From assembly GCF_000764225.1 (NCBI RefSeq), contig NZ_JQED01000009.1:39460-103459 (forward strand): 64,000 nt of DNA, given 5' to 3'. A program made the position numbers and the translations under genes. Under the pieces are notes generated by a model that saw nothing but the letters and a program-made list of their open reading frames with translations, was not told where the DNA came from and did not search any database. The DNA is from Colwellia psychrerythraea (GTDB lineage Bacteria; Pseudomonadota; Gammaproteobacteria; Enterobacterales; Alteromonadaceae). Position 1 is the stretch's first letter. Every line of letters starts with the position of its first letter. Shown here one piece after another: positions 25,710-36,785 of this stretch.

Positions 25710-28577
25710 CTAGTTAAAAATATAATGATTTTTACCCGCCGCTTTTACCTTGTACATCATAGTATCAGCAATTTTAAGCAGATCTGTGTCGTTATCACCA
25801 TCATTTGGATACATAGCAATACCAATACTACAGCCAATACATGCATTAATTTTGGAAAGTTCGAACTCTTTTTGCATCAACCTTAATACTTTTTCTGCGA
25901 CATAAGCAGCTTCATTCGGACTATTTAACCCCGTCAGTAATAACACAAATTCATCTCCGCCAAAGCGAACTACGGTATCAGAACTCCTCACGCAACCTTG
26001 CAAACGAAGGGCAACTTGTTGTAATAATTCATCTCCTACTCCATGTCCATGGGTATCATTGATATTTTTAAAACCATCTAGATCAATAAACAACACGGCC
26101 ATTTTTAGTGATTGCCGTTGATGAAACGCAATTGCGGTACTTAATCTATCTTTTAACAATACTCGGTTAGCTAGCCCAGTTAATTCATCATGAGTTGCCA
26201 TGTGTTTCATTATTTTTTCTAGCTGTTCTCGGTGTTTTATTTCAACTTGTAATCGACGATTCCACATAACAATAACGCCGAGCACTAATAATATAATGAC
26301 GCCAATTTGCGCCCCTACTTGTAAAACAACATTTTTATCAAGCCCCGTATTTATTGCTAAGGTAAACCAATTATCGTAAATGGCTTGTTTTTCTTTTTCA
26401 GTAATCGATAATAAACCTTTATTAATTATTCCTTTTAACAACGGCAAATTCTTATTTATTCCAAAATGGCTTTTCTCTAAACTGACATCCTCCATCATGG
26501 ATATCATCAAAGTAACAATATTTTCCTGTTTTAGTAATTGCGTTGCCGAGGCCATCGTTGTGATGAATCCATCGACGCGCTCCTGCTGAAGTGCAACTAA
26601 TGCTTGCTCTCTGTTATCCACTAATTTGAAGGTTATTAACGGATGCTTTTTCCTAAGGTTGGCAATGAGATAATAACCTTTAACGATAGCAACTTGCTTA
26701 CCATAAAAATCCTCAAGTTTTGTTTTTCGCCCATAATATTGAGGATGCACCATTACCCATGGCATTTGCCAATAACTGTCTGTAAACATCAGCAGTTTTT
26801 CACGCTCAGCTGTTGGTGTAATACTACCGAGCATATCAATTTCATTGTCGAGTAATGCTTTGTAAAGTTGTTGCCAATTGTCAAAAGGCACATAGTTAAA
26901 TTCAATACCGGTGCTGTCGCTAATCAAATTGGTAATATCACGATTAATGCCTGAAAATTGACCTTTTTCATCAATAAACTCAATCGGCGATAAATTATTA
27001 ATAACACCTAAGTTGATTTTCCCATGGGAAGAGAGAAAATTTTTATCCGCCTCACTTAATATAATTTTTTGGGCTAGTTTTTTATAATAGTGTTCCCCTG
27101 CATTACCATTCAACCACCTATCTTCAACCTTGATAAGGCTATTAATGTCTAACTCGGTAAAACCTCTATTTATGATCTCTAGGAGTTTACTGTTTTTAAG
27201 ATGACTCACTGGTGATAGTTTTATGGTGAGCAGCGGTGTTTCCAAACGATAAAAAAGTGTCTGTAAGTTACTTTGCACTAGCCTTGCATTAATTAAATCA
27301 ACTAGCCCTGCTATGCCAGAGATTTCATTACGTTCCGCGGCATTTAACATAGCACTTAGACTACTAAAATAACGAACATTCAGTGTAGGGTATTGCGCTA
27401 ACAACTGCGCCTTGAAAATAGAGTCTTGCCAAATACCAATGACGCCGCCTTTGTACTGTTGATTAAATTGCTCCAATGAGTCAAATGGCTTAGCTTCAAT
27501 GTCTTTAATTCGATTATTGAGAAACACTTGAGCGTTAGAAAAGTATATGGGATTGGCAAAAGCAATATCTTTGGTGGTGTTAACATGGTTCGGATAAGCC
27601 AAGAGTATGTCAGCTTTTTGCTCCCTTATAAGGTCTACACCTTCAGACAAATCCCGTGGAACAAATTCAACATTTATCCCGACCTGTTTAGACCACAAGC
27701 GCCAAACATCAATCAATAACCCTTGCGGCTCTCCTGCCGGACTAACGCCCATATAAGGAGGGTAATGTGATGAAAAAGCGACAAGTAAACTGTCTTTTTG
27801 CTTATCTAACCCTAACCATTTCCGTTCAATTGTCGCACGCTCTTCGCTGGATATTTTTTCAAATCCTTGTTCGATGAAGTTGAGCAATTCGTCATTATTA
27901 TTGGCTACCGCAACTCCATAATTACCTTGTTGATAACGTAAAACTTTATGCGCAGGAAAACGCTGTCTTAAGCTATCGTAATCAGTAAAATTATCCGCTA
28001 ACTTTTCTAAACCGGTAAAGACTAAAAGCTCATTATTCAACGCTCCACGATATAAATCATGACGATTATCATAAGTCTTTAATGCAAATTCGGGGTGATT
28101 TTTTTGTAGATTTTCAATGTGGGCAGAGCCAGTGACTACTCCGATGCTGTAGGGTTTTAAATCGGCTAGGTTATTAACATTACTCAGTTGTCGACTTACA
28201 TAAAGGTGGGTGTAAATTGAAAACAAAGGATTAGAAAACTGAAGCGTTTTTCGTCTTGACTCTATAATTGATAGCCCACCATGGATATCAACCCCCCCTG
28301 TAGCCACTTCATTTAATGTATCTAACCACGGCAGCACAATAAACTCTATTTCAACATCCTGCTTTTTCGCCCAAAGACGCCACATATCAGCCATCAAACC
28401 AATAGCATTCCCCTGCTTATCAATTGAGTGGTAGGGAAAGGAGGTTTCATTAATAGCGATAGTCAACGGTTGCTTAACTTCAGTAAAAACCTTATTTGCC
28501 AAGGCAATTTGGCTAAAAAAAGACAGAAACACAGTGATTAAAATGATGTAACTTGTCTGTTTATAAAAAAAATTCAA
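25710..28577 (-). CDS. Diguanylate cyclase with three periplasmic solute-binding (SBP_bac_3) domains
   Basis: A 955-aa membrane sensor that should make cyclic di-GMP. A signal peptide/anchor (1-27) is followed by three tandem type-3 solute-binding domains. They begin near residues 37 (LTIAINETSFPYH), 263 (LLVAFSSHYPPYM) and 520 (INLGVINNLSPIEF). After a membrane helix (about 750-770) comes a GGDEF domain. Its active site is GGDEF (873-877), with an inhibitory-site RxxD (RSSD, 864-867) five residues upstream, so the cyclase looks active and product-inhibited. There is no EAL domain. The tandem binding domains suggest sensing of amino acids or related ligands. Confidence 0.9.
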   Translation of the reverse strand: MNFFYKQTSYIILITVFLSFFSQIALANKVFTEVKQPLTIAINETSFPYHSIDKQGNAIGLMADMWRLWAKKQDVEIEFIVLPWLDTLNEVATGGVDIHGGLSIIESRRKTLQFSNPLFSIYTHLYVSRQLSNVNNLADLKPYSIGVVTGSAHIENLQKNHPEFALKTYDNRHDLYRGALNNELLVFTGLEKLADNFTDYDSLRQRFPAHKVLRYQQGNYGVAVANNNDELLNFIEQGFEKISSEERATIERKWLGLDKQKDSLLVAFSSHYPPYMGVSPAGEPQGLLIDVWRLWSKQVGINVEFVPRDLSEGVDLIREQKADILLAYPNHVNTTKDIAFANPIYFSNAQVFLNNRIKDIEAKPFDSLEQFNQQYKGGVIGIWQDSIFKAQLLAQYPTLNVRYFSSLSAMLNAAERNEISGIAGLVDLINARLVQSNLQTLFYRLETPLLTIKLSPVSHLKNSKLLEIINRGFTELDINSLIKVEDRWLNGNAGEHYYKKLAQKIILSEADKNFLSSHGKINLGVINNLSPIEFIDEKGQFSGINRDITNLISDSTGIEFNYVPFDNWQQLYKALLDNEIDMLGSITPTAEREKLLMFTDSYWQMPWVMVHPQYYGRKTKLEDFYGKQVAIVKGYYLIANLRKKHPLITFKLVDNREQALVALQQERVDGFITTMASATQLLKQENIVTLMISMMEDVSLEKSHFGINKNLPLLKGIINKGLLSITEKEKQAIYDNWFTLAINTGLDKNVVLQVGAQIGVIILLVLGVIVMWNRRLQVEIKHREQLEKIMKHMATHDELTGLANRVLLKDRLSTAIAFHQRQSLKMAVLFIDLDGFKNINDTHGHGVGDELLQQVALRLQGCVRSSDTVVRFGGDEFVLLLTGLNSPNEAAYVAEKVLRLMQKEFELSKINACIGCSIGIAMYPNDGDNDTDLLKIADTMMYKVKAAGKNHYIFN

Positions 28578-28793
28578 AAAAACACCCTATAAATATAGCG
28601 TTGCTAATGAGATCGGTTAAAATACACCATAATATACCTGCTGCCAAACAAGATACATGTTTCAACGTACTTGAGCAATTTCAATTCAAGACGTTGTAAT
28701 CAAATAATGGCTAATCCATTATGAGTCATAACAAGGATGAAGAAATCTTCCTCTTTGAATGTTAACGGGTATCGATATTAACTTAACATAATA

Positions 28794-29546
28794 GTGAATA
28801 CAGCAAAGAAAATGCATAATTCTGATACCGATTTAATTTACTCTCAAGCGCATAAACAAGTAAAAAACTTCACCTTTGATGCGCAAGTTGTTGAAGTTTT
28901 CCCCGACATGATATCTCGTTCTGTGCCCGGTTATAATACTATTATCGACACTATAGGTCGACTAAGCCAACACTTCGCGCAAGATGATAGTAACATCTAT
29001 GATCTTGGTTGTTCGTTAGGTGCCGCAACTCTTTCTATGCGCAAAGGGATCACCGCAAATAACTGTAAAATCATCGGCGTGGATAATTCTATCGACATGG
29101 TGAAGCGTTGCAAAATGCATGTTGATGCCTTTAAAGGGAAAACGCCCGTTACGATTATTGAGGGTAATATCCAAGATATCAACATAGAAAACGCTTCTAT
29201 TGTTGTTTTGAATTTCACCTTACAGTTTATCGATAAAACACAACGCCAAGCACTACTTAATAAGATTGCCCAAGGTTTAAAACCAGGTGGTTTACTCATT
29301 TTATCGGAAAAAATATCTAGCGATGATAACGTTATCGATAATGTTTTAATAGATTTGCACCATAGTTTTAAACGAGATAATGGTTATAGTGAACTTGAAG
29401 TTGCCCAAAAACGCAGTGCGTTAGAAAAAGTTATGTTAACAGACTCACTTGATGTACATAAACAGCGCTTAGCCCAAGCTGGTTTCCAACATAGTTCATT
29501 ATGGTTTCAGTGTTATAACTTCACCTCACTTATTGCGATAAAGTGA
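28794..29546 (+). CDS. cmoA: Carboxy-S-adenosyl-L-methionine synthase CmoA
   Basis: Converts SAM and prephenate to carboxy-SAM for CmoB. The SAM-binding motif is [10 protein letters not shown] (70-79), and [22 protein letters not shown] (in segments [11 protein letters not shown] and SRSVPGY) is the family N-terminal block. The start used is a GTG. The ATG seven codons on (28812) is a fair alternative because homologues often begin near DTDLIYSQ. It is divergent from the diguanylate cyclase and 67 bp before cmoB. A 7-bp dyad ATAATGG-CTAAT-CCATTAT lies in the divergent gap, near 28705-28723. Confidence 0.95.
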   Translation: MNTAKKMHNSDTDLIYSQAHKQVKNFTFDAQVVEVFPDMISRSVPGYNTIIDTIGRLSQHFAQDDSNIYDLGCSLGAATLSMRKGITANNCKIIGVDNSIDMVKRCKMHVDAFKGKTPVTIIEGNIQDINIENASIVVLNFTLQFIDKTQRQALLNKIAQGLKPGGLLILSEKISSDDNVIDNVLIDLHHSFKRDNGYSELEVAQKRSALEKVMLTDSLDVHKQRLAQAGFQHSSLWFQCYNFTSLIAIK

Positions 29547-29613
29547 AGTAGTTAGCAATTCTAGACTACAAACAAATATGCAATCTCCCTTTTAAGCGAC
29601 TTATTAGAATCCT

Positions 29614-30582
29614 ATGAAACAGTTCAACGAATTTTACCAACAAATTGCCACGAATCGTTTAGGCCATTGGCTAAATACTTTGCCTGCCCAATTAAATTAT
29701 TGGCATGAAAATAACTTACACGGTGAATTCAAACACTGGCAGAAAACCCTTGATGCATTACCAATAGTCGATACGAATTCAGCGGTTGATATAGTTGATA
29801 CCGTTAAAGTTGGCGCATTGGCTGACTTGGATCAAGGACAGTTTAAGCGCCTTGAAAATTTAATGAAAAAGTTTAAACCTTGGCGCAAAGGACCTTATCA
29901 TATTCATGGTTTGCACATTGACACAGAGTGGCGAAGCGACTTTAAGTGGGATCGTTTAGCTGAGCATATTAGTGACTTATCGGGTAAATATGTTTTAGAT
30001 ATCGGTTGTGGAAGTGGTTACCACTTATGGCGTATGCGTGGAGCCGGAGCCAAATTTGTCGTAGGGATAGATCCAACGCAACTTTTTTTAATGCAATTTA
30101 ATGCAATAAAACATTTTATTAATGATAACTCCGTACATTTATTACCCTTAGGTGTTGAACAACTACCCGATTTAAAGGCCTTTGATACCGTTTTTTCAAT
30201 GGGCGTACTTTATCACCGAAGATCGCCAATTGATTTCCTTTATCAATTAAAGGCGCAATTGGTGAAAGGCGGGGAATTAGTATTAGAAACACTCATTGTC
30301 GATGGTGATGAAAATACAGTGTTAGTACCTGGTGAGCGTTATGCAAAAATGCGCAATGTTTGGTTCTTACCTAGTGAAAAGGCTATGTGCGCTTGGTTAG
30401 AGCGATGTGGTTTTAGTAATGTTCGTGTTGTCAACACGGATGTCACTGCATTAGATGAGCAAAGAAAAACGGAGTGGATTGATACTGAATCACTGCAAGA
30501 TTTTCTTGATCCAGATGACAGCAGTAAAACGATTGAAGGTTACCCTGCCCCTAAACGCGCTATATTTATTGCTAATGCATAA
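29614..30582 (+). CDS. cmoB: tRNA U34 carboxymethyltransferase CmoB
   Basis: Transfers the carboxymethyl group from carboxy-SAM to 5-hydroxyuridine at position 34 of tRNA, giving cmo5U. The product is 322 aa. The SAM motif is [15 protein letters not shown] (127-141). [20 protein letters not shown] and [20 protein letters not shown] (20 residues each) are strongly conserved blocks. It follows cmoA as in E. coli. Confidence 0.96.
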   Translation: MKQFNEFYQQIATNRLGHWLNTLPAQLNYWHENNLHGEFKHWQKTLDALPIVDTNSAVDIVDTVKVGALADLDQGQFKRLENLMKKFKPWRKGPYHIHGLHIDTEWRSDFKWDRLAEHISDLSGKYVLDIGCGSGYHLWRMRGAGAKFVVGIDPTQLFLMQFNAIKHFINDNSVHLLPLGVEQLPDLKAFDTVFSMGVLYHRRSPIDFLYQLKAQLVKGGELVLETLIVDGDENTVLVPGERYAKMRNVWFLPSEKAMCAWLERCGFSNVRVVNTDVTALDEQRKTEWIDTESLQDFLDPDDSSKTIEGYPAPKRAIFIANA

Positions 30583-30706
30583 TGTTAATTCCTAACTACT
30601 AATAGCTAACTAATTGGTGTAACTTATAAAACTAGTGTTAAAAAAAGCTAGAATAATACTAACGCAACGGTAATATGTGAATAGTTAAATTGAAATAAGG
30701 TACGCT

Positions 30707-32065
30707 ATGACTGATGTTTGGTTGGAAAGACGACTTAGTAAAGTAACAAAGAGACAGCAAGACCACCGAGATCCTTTTCAGCGTGATCGGGCTCGAATAT
30801 TACACTCAGCTTCTTTTCGTCGCTTACAATCAAAAACTCAAGTGATGGGAAGTGGACAGAGTGACTTCTACCGTACTCGCTTAACCCATTCGTTAGAAGC
30901 GGCGCAAATTGGCTCAGGCATCACTTCACAACTTCGCTGCAAACATCCCGAGCTATGCAACGAACTTTTCCCAAACAGCGACAGTTTAATAGAGACCATT
31001 TGCTTAGCCCATGATATTGGGCATCCCCCTTTTGGGCATGGCGGTGAAGTAGCACTTAACTATATGATGCGAGATCATGGCGGTTTTGAAGGCAATGGTC
31101 AAACGCTGCGCATAGTTGCGCGCTTAGAAACCTTTAGTGAACACTTTGGTATGAATTTGACACGAAGAACACTACTTGGTTTGATGAAGTACCCTCAACT
31201 AATCACTTCGCTTAGCCTAGATAATAAACCAACAAGCATTAGTAACTTTCGACAGTTAAAAGCTGAAGAGTGGCGCCCAGCTAAAGGGTTATATAGCGAC
31301 GATCTAGATATTATTGACTGGATACTGGAACCATTATCACGAACTGACAGGACTTTATTTCAGAGTATGAGAAGTGAGCCGATACTCATACAAGACAAAA
31401 AAAACCATAATAAAACTCGTTTCAAATCACTCGATTGTTCAATTATGGAGTTAGCTGATGATATTGCCTATGGCATACATGATTTAGAAGACGCCATAGT
31501 AACTAACGTCGTTAACCGTAACGATTTTGAACGTGAAGTGATCAACAAATTACAACAAATAAACGATCCTTGGTTACAAGAATACAGTCTAACATTAACC
31601 GATAAGCTCTTTAGTGAGCACCATCACTTGCAAAAAGACGCCATTGGCGGCTTAGTTAACTACCTGATCACTGCTATTACGTTAAGTGATTTAAACACAC
31701 AGGCTGACATCAACTTTGCTGAACCAATATTACGCTATAATGCCACGTTATCGATAGCCACAGCACAAGTGCTAAAAATATTCAAAGACTTCGTCTATAA
31801 CTATGTTATTAAATTAACGAGTCTTCAACGCATAGAATACCGAGGCCAACAAATAGTTATGGAGCTTTTTGAAGCATTATCATCAGACCCTAAACGTTTA
31901 CTACCAAGTAATAGTGCTAAACGATGGCAACAAGCAATCGATAACAACACAAACTCACAGAGAATAATAGCTGACTATATCGCCGGTATGACTGATGATT
32001 ACGCGACAAGACTTTATCAATCGCTATTTAATGCGCACGGTGCATCAGATTATCAATTAGGCTAA
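30707..32065 (+). CDS. dgt: Deoxyguanosinetriphosphate triphosphohydrolase family protein (HD domain)
   Basis: Hydrolyses dNTPs to deoxynucleoside and triphosphate. The product is 452 aa and begins 7 nt after AAGG. The metal ligands of the HD domain are visible: H61 (THSLEAAQIG), H102-D103 (CLAHDIGHPPFGHGGE) and the aspartate of ELADDIAYGIHD (about 253). The N-terminal block HRDPFQRDRARILHSASFRR is typical of dGTPase-like enzymes. In this length class these proteins affect dNTP pools and can restrict phages. Which role applies here is not shown. Confidence 0.92.
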   Translation: MTDVWLERRLSKVTKRQQDHRDPFQRDRARILHSASFRRLQSKTQVMGSGQSDFYRTRLTHSLEAAQIGSGITSQLRCKHPELCNELFPNSDSLIETICLAHDIGHPPFGHGGEVALNYMMRDHGGFEGNGQTLRIVARLETFSEHFGMNLTRRTLLGLMKYPQLITSLSLDNKPTSISNFRQLKAEEWRPAKGLYSDDLDIIDWILEPLSRTDRTLFQSMRSEPILIQDKKNHNKTRFKSLDCSIMELADDIAYGIHDLEDAIVTNVVNRNDFEREVINKLQQINDPWLQEYSLTLTDKLFSEHHHLQKDAIGGLVNYLITAITLSDLNTQADINFAEPILRYNATLSIATAQVLKIFKDFVYNYVIKLTSLQRIEYRGQQIVMELFEALSSDPKRLLPSNSAKRWQQAIDNNTNSQRIIADYIAGMTDDYATRLYQSLFNAHGASDYQLG

Positions 32066-32255
32066 TTAACAAGATTCTACTCGCTCAGTAAGAAATGACT
32101 ATAATAATGCTATAAATAGGCTAAAAGAGATGATCTTTTTATTTAGCATGTAGAAAGGTTTTGTAACAGCCAACTATTGGTAGGGGAAATTAATTTAGTA
32201 GTGCTACCAGATTGTAATACTCAGCCCGCGACCACCAAATTTAAATGACTAGTTA

Positions 32256-33722
32256 TTACGAGCAAACTTGAAGAGAATTAGCTAATTTTTGTTTTTGCTT
32301 GTCACAATACATCGCCTTATCTGCTCTTTCTAACATTTGCTCTATAGTTTCATTGCCACACATAACGATACCCACACTAATTCCTACTGGGCGTTCTAAT
32401 TGATTTATTGCTTTATTTGTTCCTAGTAGTGTCGGTATTTCTTTTAATAATTGCTTTTTCCATTTTTGTGTCTGCTCCAAGTTGCAATTTATCAAAGCAA
32501 CTAAAAACTCATCTCCGCCCAATCTGTACAGACCATCAGAATCACGGATACTCTTTTTTAGTGTACTGGCAAAATCAATTAAGAGTCGATCACCAACCTG
32601 ATGACCTAATTTATCATTCACTAATTTAAAGTTATTCAAATCAATCATTGCTAAGCAAATAGCACTTCCACTTTCAACTAACGCTTGATATTTGATTAAA
32701 TCTAAGTCCATTGAGCGTCGATTATTAATAGAAGTTAATGGATCTAAATTTGTTAATTGAGCAAGTTCTTGACGAGATTTTTGTAACTCTCTCGCCTGAT
32801 TGAGAATATTTTTTTGCAATTTATCAAAATCAGAAAGTTTTACTGAATACCTTGTTATTTCATTATTATGTTCAATACGACTAATAATGCTAGATAACCC
32901 TTCAAGTTCTACCCTTATATATTTATTAACTATTTTTGAGATAATGAGTGCTGAGATAAATAAAAATAGGAATATAAAGACAAAATACCTTTTAGGGTAT
33001 TTTAATATATCTAAAAAGTCTGATGCTGGAGCTTCTACTTTTAAGAGCCATTGGGTATTAGGAATAACAACTTGAGTATAAAGTGATTTACCTGCCTTTC
33101 CTTTTTCTGTAATAGTAGAATTTTCATCCCCTATAATTTGATAATAATAATCAGGTTCACCAAACGTCTTTAAAACATTGTCCAGTATGTTCAAATTAAA
33201 ACTCACTAGAAGATAATACTGGCTGGAGTTACTTGTAAACGGCGAGGTTAGATCAAAATGAGGTGGTTTTTCAGGTGGTCTATGTATTGGAGGCGATTGA
33301 AATTCAGAAATTTTACTTATATGCTTTTTCATATCTTGTTGACATAAAAAAAGCACTTTTTGTTTTTTCGAATCTCCTAAAATCACTCCTTTATCATCAA
33401 AAAATGCCAAGCCAACAGTGTCAGGAAAAAGATTACGAACATATGATGTTTTATTGGTAATATCCGTTTTATCTAAAATTTCAATAGTGTTTATTAAGCT
33501 TTTGTCTTTTAATAACTCTTTAAGAACTGACTGTTTAATTTCTATTTGCAGTGAAAGAACTTTAGATAGAGTTACAGCGTGTATATTTAAGTCTGCATTT
33601 TGCTTTTCTTCATAAGCATCAAATACATAAGACATCATTATCAAGCCTGCTATTATAATAAAAAATATAAGCACGGCAAAGCTTTGTAATACTATTTTAC
33701 GAATCGATATCATGGGCAGCAT
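32256..33722 (-). CDS. Membrane diguanylate cyclase with periplasmic sensor domain
   Basis: A 488-aa GGDEF protein. One helix at about 11-33 and another at about 248-266 bracket a periplasmic, dCACHE-like sensor domain. The cytoplasmic GGDEF domain has GGDEF at 402-406 and the inhibitory-site motif RDSD at 393-396, so it should be active and feedback-inhibited. SMSYVF-like and DLTSPFTSNSSQYYLLVSFN segments do not identify a ligand. It stands alone, with 190 bp to dgt and 230 bp of AT-rich, gene-free DNA upstream. Confidence 0.88.
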   Translation of the reverse strand: MLPMISIRKIVLQSFAVLIFFIIIAGLIMMSYVFDAYEEKQNADLNIHAVTLSKVLSLQIEIKQSVLKELLKDKSLINTIEILDKTDITNKTSYVRNLFPDTVGLAFFDDKGVILGDSKKQKVLFLCQQDMKKHISKISEFQSPPIHRPPEKPPHFDLTSPFTSNSSQYYLLVSFNLNILDNVLKTFGEPDYYYQIIGDENSTITEKGKAGKSLYTQVVIPNTQWLLKVEAPASDFLDILKYPKRYFVFIFLFLFISALIISKIVNKYIRVELEGLSSIISRIEHNNEITRYSVKLSDFDKLQKNILNQARELQKSRQELAQLTNLDPLTSINNRRSMDLDLIKYQALVESGSAICLAMIDLNNFKLVNDKLGHQVGDRLLIDFASTLKKSIRDSDGLYRLGGDEFLVALINCNLEQTQKWKKQLLKEIPTLLGTNKAINQLERPVGISVGIVMCGNETIEQMLERADKAMYCDKQKQKLANSLQVCS

Positions 33723-33952
33723 AATATATTGAGTGTATAACGATGTAAAACACTATTAATAATTAAAGCAATTAAATAATTAAACTAAACAAAAAAATAA
33801 AAATAAGCAAATAAATAAAATACTTATTTCTATAGCATTGAACAAAAAGAAATTTATATGGTGATTATTAATAATCCAATATAATATAATACTGTTTGTA
33901 TTTAAAAAACATGCTCTTAGCCCGTTACATTATTTAAGTTTGGCAATCAATT

Positions 33953-35065
33953 ATGCTCGATATTTTTGCAGGTGAAAACGCCTTAAAATCTATTCAAGAA
34001 AATGGATTTAAACAAGAAAATTTCATAAATTTTTTGGGCGCCTCAGGTGGACCCAAATGGTTTATCTTATTTGGTTTAGATAAATATCTCTTTGGCAACT
34101 TTTTCAAGGCTAGAAGCTCTGAGCTTAACTTAATTGGTTCAAGTGCTGGTGCTTTTCGCGCTGCCGCATTAACACAAAAAGATCCCGTTAGAGCCATTGA
34201 ACGTTTAGCCTATACCTATGCCAATACTGTTTACTCAAGTAAACCCAGTCCACAAGAGATATCTACACAAGCCGTTCATATTGTTGAACAACTATTTGCT
34301 GAAAATGGTGCTGATGAAATCATCAACAATGAAATATTCAAGGCTCATTTTCTTGTTGCGAAATGCAATGGCTTAACCGACTCTGATAATAAAATTATGC
34401 AAGGCGCTGGTTTAATTACTAGTATGTTGCTCAATAAAATAGATAGAAGGTTGCTCAGCAAGCAATATCAACGTTATATCTTTCAACACCCAAGCAGCAC
34501 CCTGACCATAAACGACCCTTATAATTTCAGCAACGTTTATCAGACTCTAAACCCTGACAATATTAAAAGTGCCCTACTCGCTTCAGGCTCAATTCCTATG
34601 GTAATGTCTGGTATCAAGAATATAGCAGGGTCAAAAAATGGCACCTACCGTGATGGCGGTATAATTGATTATCATTTTGACTTTTCGTTAAGCAATAATA
34701 AATCAGATAAACAGATTACTAGTGGCCAAAAATTAGAAGTAGACTGTAGCAAAGAAAAATACGGTTTAACACTTTATCCGCACTTCAGCTCCGAGCCAAA
34801 AGCGGGCTGGTTTGATAAAAGCTCAAACAGAAGAGTATTAGCCAGTAGTTATGAAAACACCGTTTTATTAGCTCCCTCACAAAGCTTTATACAATCATTA
34901 CCTTTTGGAAAAATTCCGGATAGGACTGACTTTACCAAGCTTGATGCGCCAACAAGGATCAAATATTGGCTTAAAGTATTAGAGGAAACCGAAAAGTTAG
35001 CAGAATGCTTTAATGACTTTGTGATAAAACAAGACTTAACGAAGATAAAGGCATTTAAGCCTTAA
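33953..35065 (+). CDS. Patatin-like phospholipase family protein
   Basis: A 370-aa serine acyl hydrolase of the patatin type. The oxyanion-like block LGASGGPKWFILFGLDKYLF (28-47) precedes the nucleophile elbow GSSAG (62-66, S64). The dyad aspartate is D234 in YRDGGIIDYHFDF. There is no signal peptide, so it is probably cytoplasmic or peripherally membrane-bound. The natural substrate is unknown. It is convergent with pgi. Confidence 0.83.
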   Translation: MLDIFAGENALKSIQENGFKQENFINFLGASGGPKWFILFGLDKYLFGNFFKARSSELNLIGSSAGAFRAAALTQKDPVRAIERLAYTYANTVYSSKPSPQEISTQAVHIVEQLFAENGADEIINNEIFKAHFLVAKCNGLTDSDNKIMQGAGLITSMLLNKIDRRLLSKQYQRYIFQHPSSTLTINDPYNFSNVYQTLNPDNIKSALLASGSIPMVMSGIKNIAGSKNGTYRDGGIIDYHFDFSLSNNKSDKQITSGQKLEVDCSKEKYGLTLYPHFSSEPKAGWFDKSSNRRVLASSYENTVLLAPSQSFIQSLPFGKIPDRTDFTKLDAPTRIKYWLKVLEETEKLAECFNDFVIKQDLTKIKAFKP

Positions 35066-35147
35066 TCTTCAATCATAGTTAAATAATACCAAAAATGACC
35101 ATATCGCCGCTGACATACATCAAAAATTGCCTTAATTTTAGTTAGCT

Positions 35148-36785
35148 CTAGACTCGAGCTAAAAACTTAGCAACTAGGCTCTGACTCGAAGCCGAAAGTG
35201 AATCATCTTTAACACCATCCATAGCAGATAGTATGCTTGTACCTAACTGTTTCCCTAATTCAACGCCCCATTGGTCAAAGGAATTAACTTGCCATAAAAC
35301 GCCTTGAACAAATATTTTATGTTCATATAACGCAAGTAGAGCGCCCATAGTTTCAGGGGTTAACAATTCCATAACTAGCGTATTACTTGGGGTATTACCC
35401 TTCATGGTTTTATGATGAGCAATTCGTGATATTTTCTCGACAGATAAACCACTCACCTCTAATTCGCTTTTTACTTGTGCTAATGTTTTTCCTTGCATTA
35501 ATGCTTCACTTTGTGCAAAGCAATTAGCTACAAGTACCTTATGGTTTTCGGTATATTGGCTTCGCCCTTTTAAAGCAACAATAAAGTCTGTTGGAATGAT
35601 GTCATCACTTTGATGCATTAACTGCATAAAAGCATGCTGGCCATTAGTACCTTCTTGTCCGAATACAACTGGAGCCGTTAACCATGAGAGTTTATCGCCA
35701 GATTTGGAAACGGACTTACCATTACTTTCCATGTCTGTTTGCTGTAAATAACCAGGTAACGCTCTTAACGAATGGGCATACGGTAAAATAGCTAACGTCG
35801 GGTACTCAAGTGCATTACGATTCCAAATGCCAAGCAAAGCCATAATCACCGGCATATTTTGTTTAAAGTCGGTTGATTTAAAGTGCATATCCATTTCATA
35901 GGCACCTTGTTTCAGCTTACTGAAATTATCATTACCAATAGCGAGAGCAAGGGGAAGTCCTACTGCGGACCAAAGTGAAAATCGCCCACCAACCCAATCC
36001 CACATAGGCAATATATGCTTCTCATTAATACCAAAGGTTTCAACTGCTTCAAGATTGCTACTTACGGCAAACCACTGTTTATCGATAACAGAGGTTAAAT
36101 TGTTATCTGCTGGAGATACTTCAGAGGCACACGATAACATCCACTGCTTGACAGCCTTTGCATTTAGCATGGTTTCTTGTGTAGTAAAGGTTTTAGAAAT
36201 AACGACAACGAGCGTTGTTTCAACATTTAATTTTTTAAGCTTTTCTTCAAGTGCTCCACCATCCACATTCGCAATAACATGAACGGCTAAAGCTAAGTCA
36301 CGGTAATGCTCTAAGGCTGACAAACTGACTTTCACGCCATAATAAGAGCCACCAATTCCTATCGCTAATACATCAGTAAAACGTTGGCCTGTATAACCAG
36401 TTAAGACACCTTTTTGCACACCTTCAACAATCTTCGCCATTTGCTGTTCGGCTGCTTCAACTTCATGTGCAAGTGTTTCGCCTAGAACCTGTTGCTTAAC
36501 AACTTGAGGAGCTCTCAATACCGTATGTAAGACAGAGCGACCTTCTGTATTGTTAATCTTATGCCCGTCAAATTGATGCGTTATACTTTCTGACAAACCA
36601 ACGTCTTGAGCTATTTCAATTAATCCATTCAGCTCAACCTCATTTATGTTTTGCTTGGAATAATCTAAATATAAGTGAGGTGTCGACAAAGAAAAATCAT
36701 TTATACGTTCTTTTTGGTCAAACAATGAAATAATTGAACGTGTTTTAGCGCTTTTGGCTAGTGAGGTTAACTTCTGAATATTCAT
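35148..36785 (-). CDS. pgi: Glucose-6-phosphate isomerase
   Basis: Interconverts glucose-6-phosphate and fructose-6-phosphate, which also feeds UDP-GlcNAc synthesis for the adjacent polysaccharide cluster. The product is 545 aa. Landmarks are IGIGGSYYGVKVS, MWDWVGGRFSLWSAVG, the active-site loop GQEGTNGQHAFMQLMHQ and the C-terminal QWGVELGKQLG. It is transcribed in the same direction as the cluster but 640 bp below it. Confidence 0.96.
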   Translation of the reverse strand: MNIQKLTSLAKSAKTRSIISLFDQKERINDFSLSTPHLYLDYSKQNINEVELNGLIEIAQDVGLSESITHQFDGHKINNTEGRSVLHTVLRAPQVVKQQVLGETLAHEVEAAEQQMAKIVEGVQKGVLTGYTGQRFTDVLAIGIGGSYYGVKVSLSALEHYRDLALAVHVIANVDGGALEEKLKKLNVETTLVVVISKTFTTQETMLNAKAVKQWMLSCASEVSPADNNLTSVIDKQWFAVSSNLEAVETFGINEKHILPMWDWVGGRFSLWSAVGLPLALAIGNDNFSKLKQGAYEMDMHFKSTDFKQNMPVIMALLGIWNRNALEYPTLAILPYAHSLRALPGYLQQTDMESNGKSVSKSGDKLSWLTAPVVFGQEGTNGQHAFMQLMHQSDDIIPTDFIVALKGRSQYTENHKVLVANCFAQSEALMQGKTLAQVKSELEVSGLSVEKISRIAHHKTMKGNTPSNTLVMELLTPETMGALLALYEHKIFVQGVLWQVNSFDQWGVELGKQLGTSILSAMDGVKDDSLSASSQSLVAKFLARV

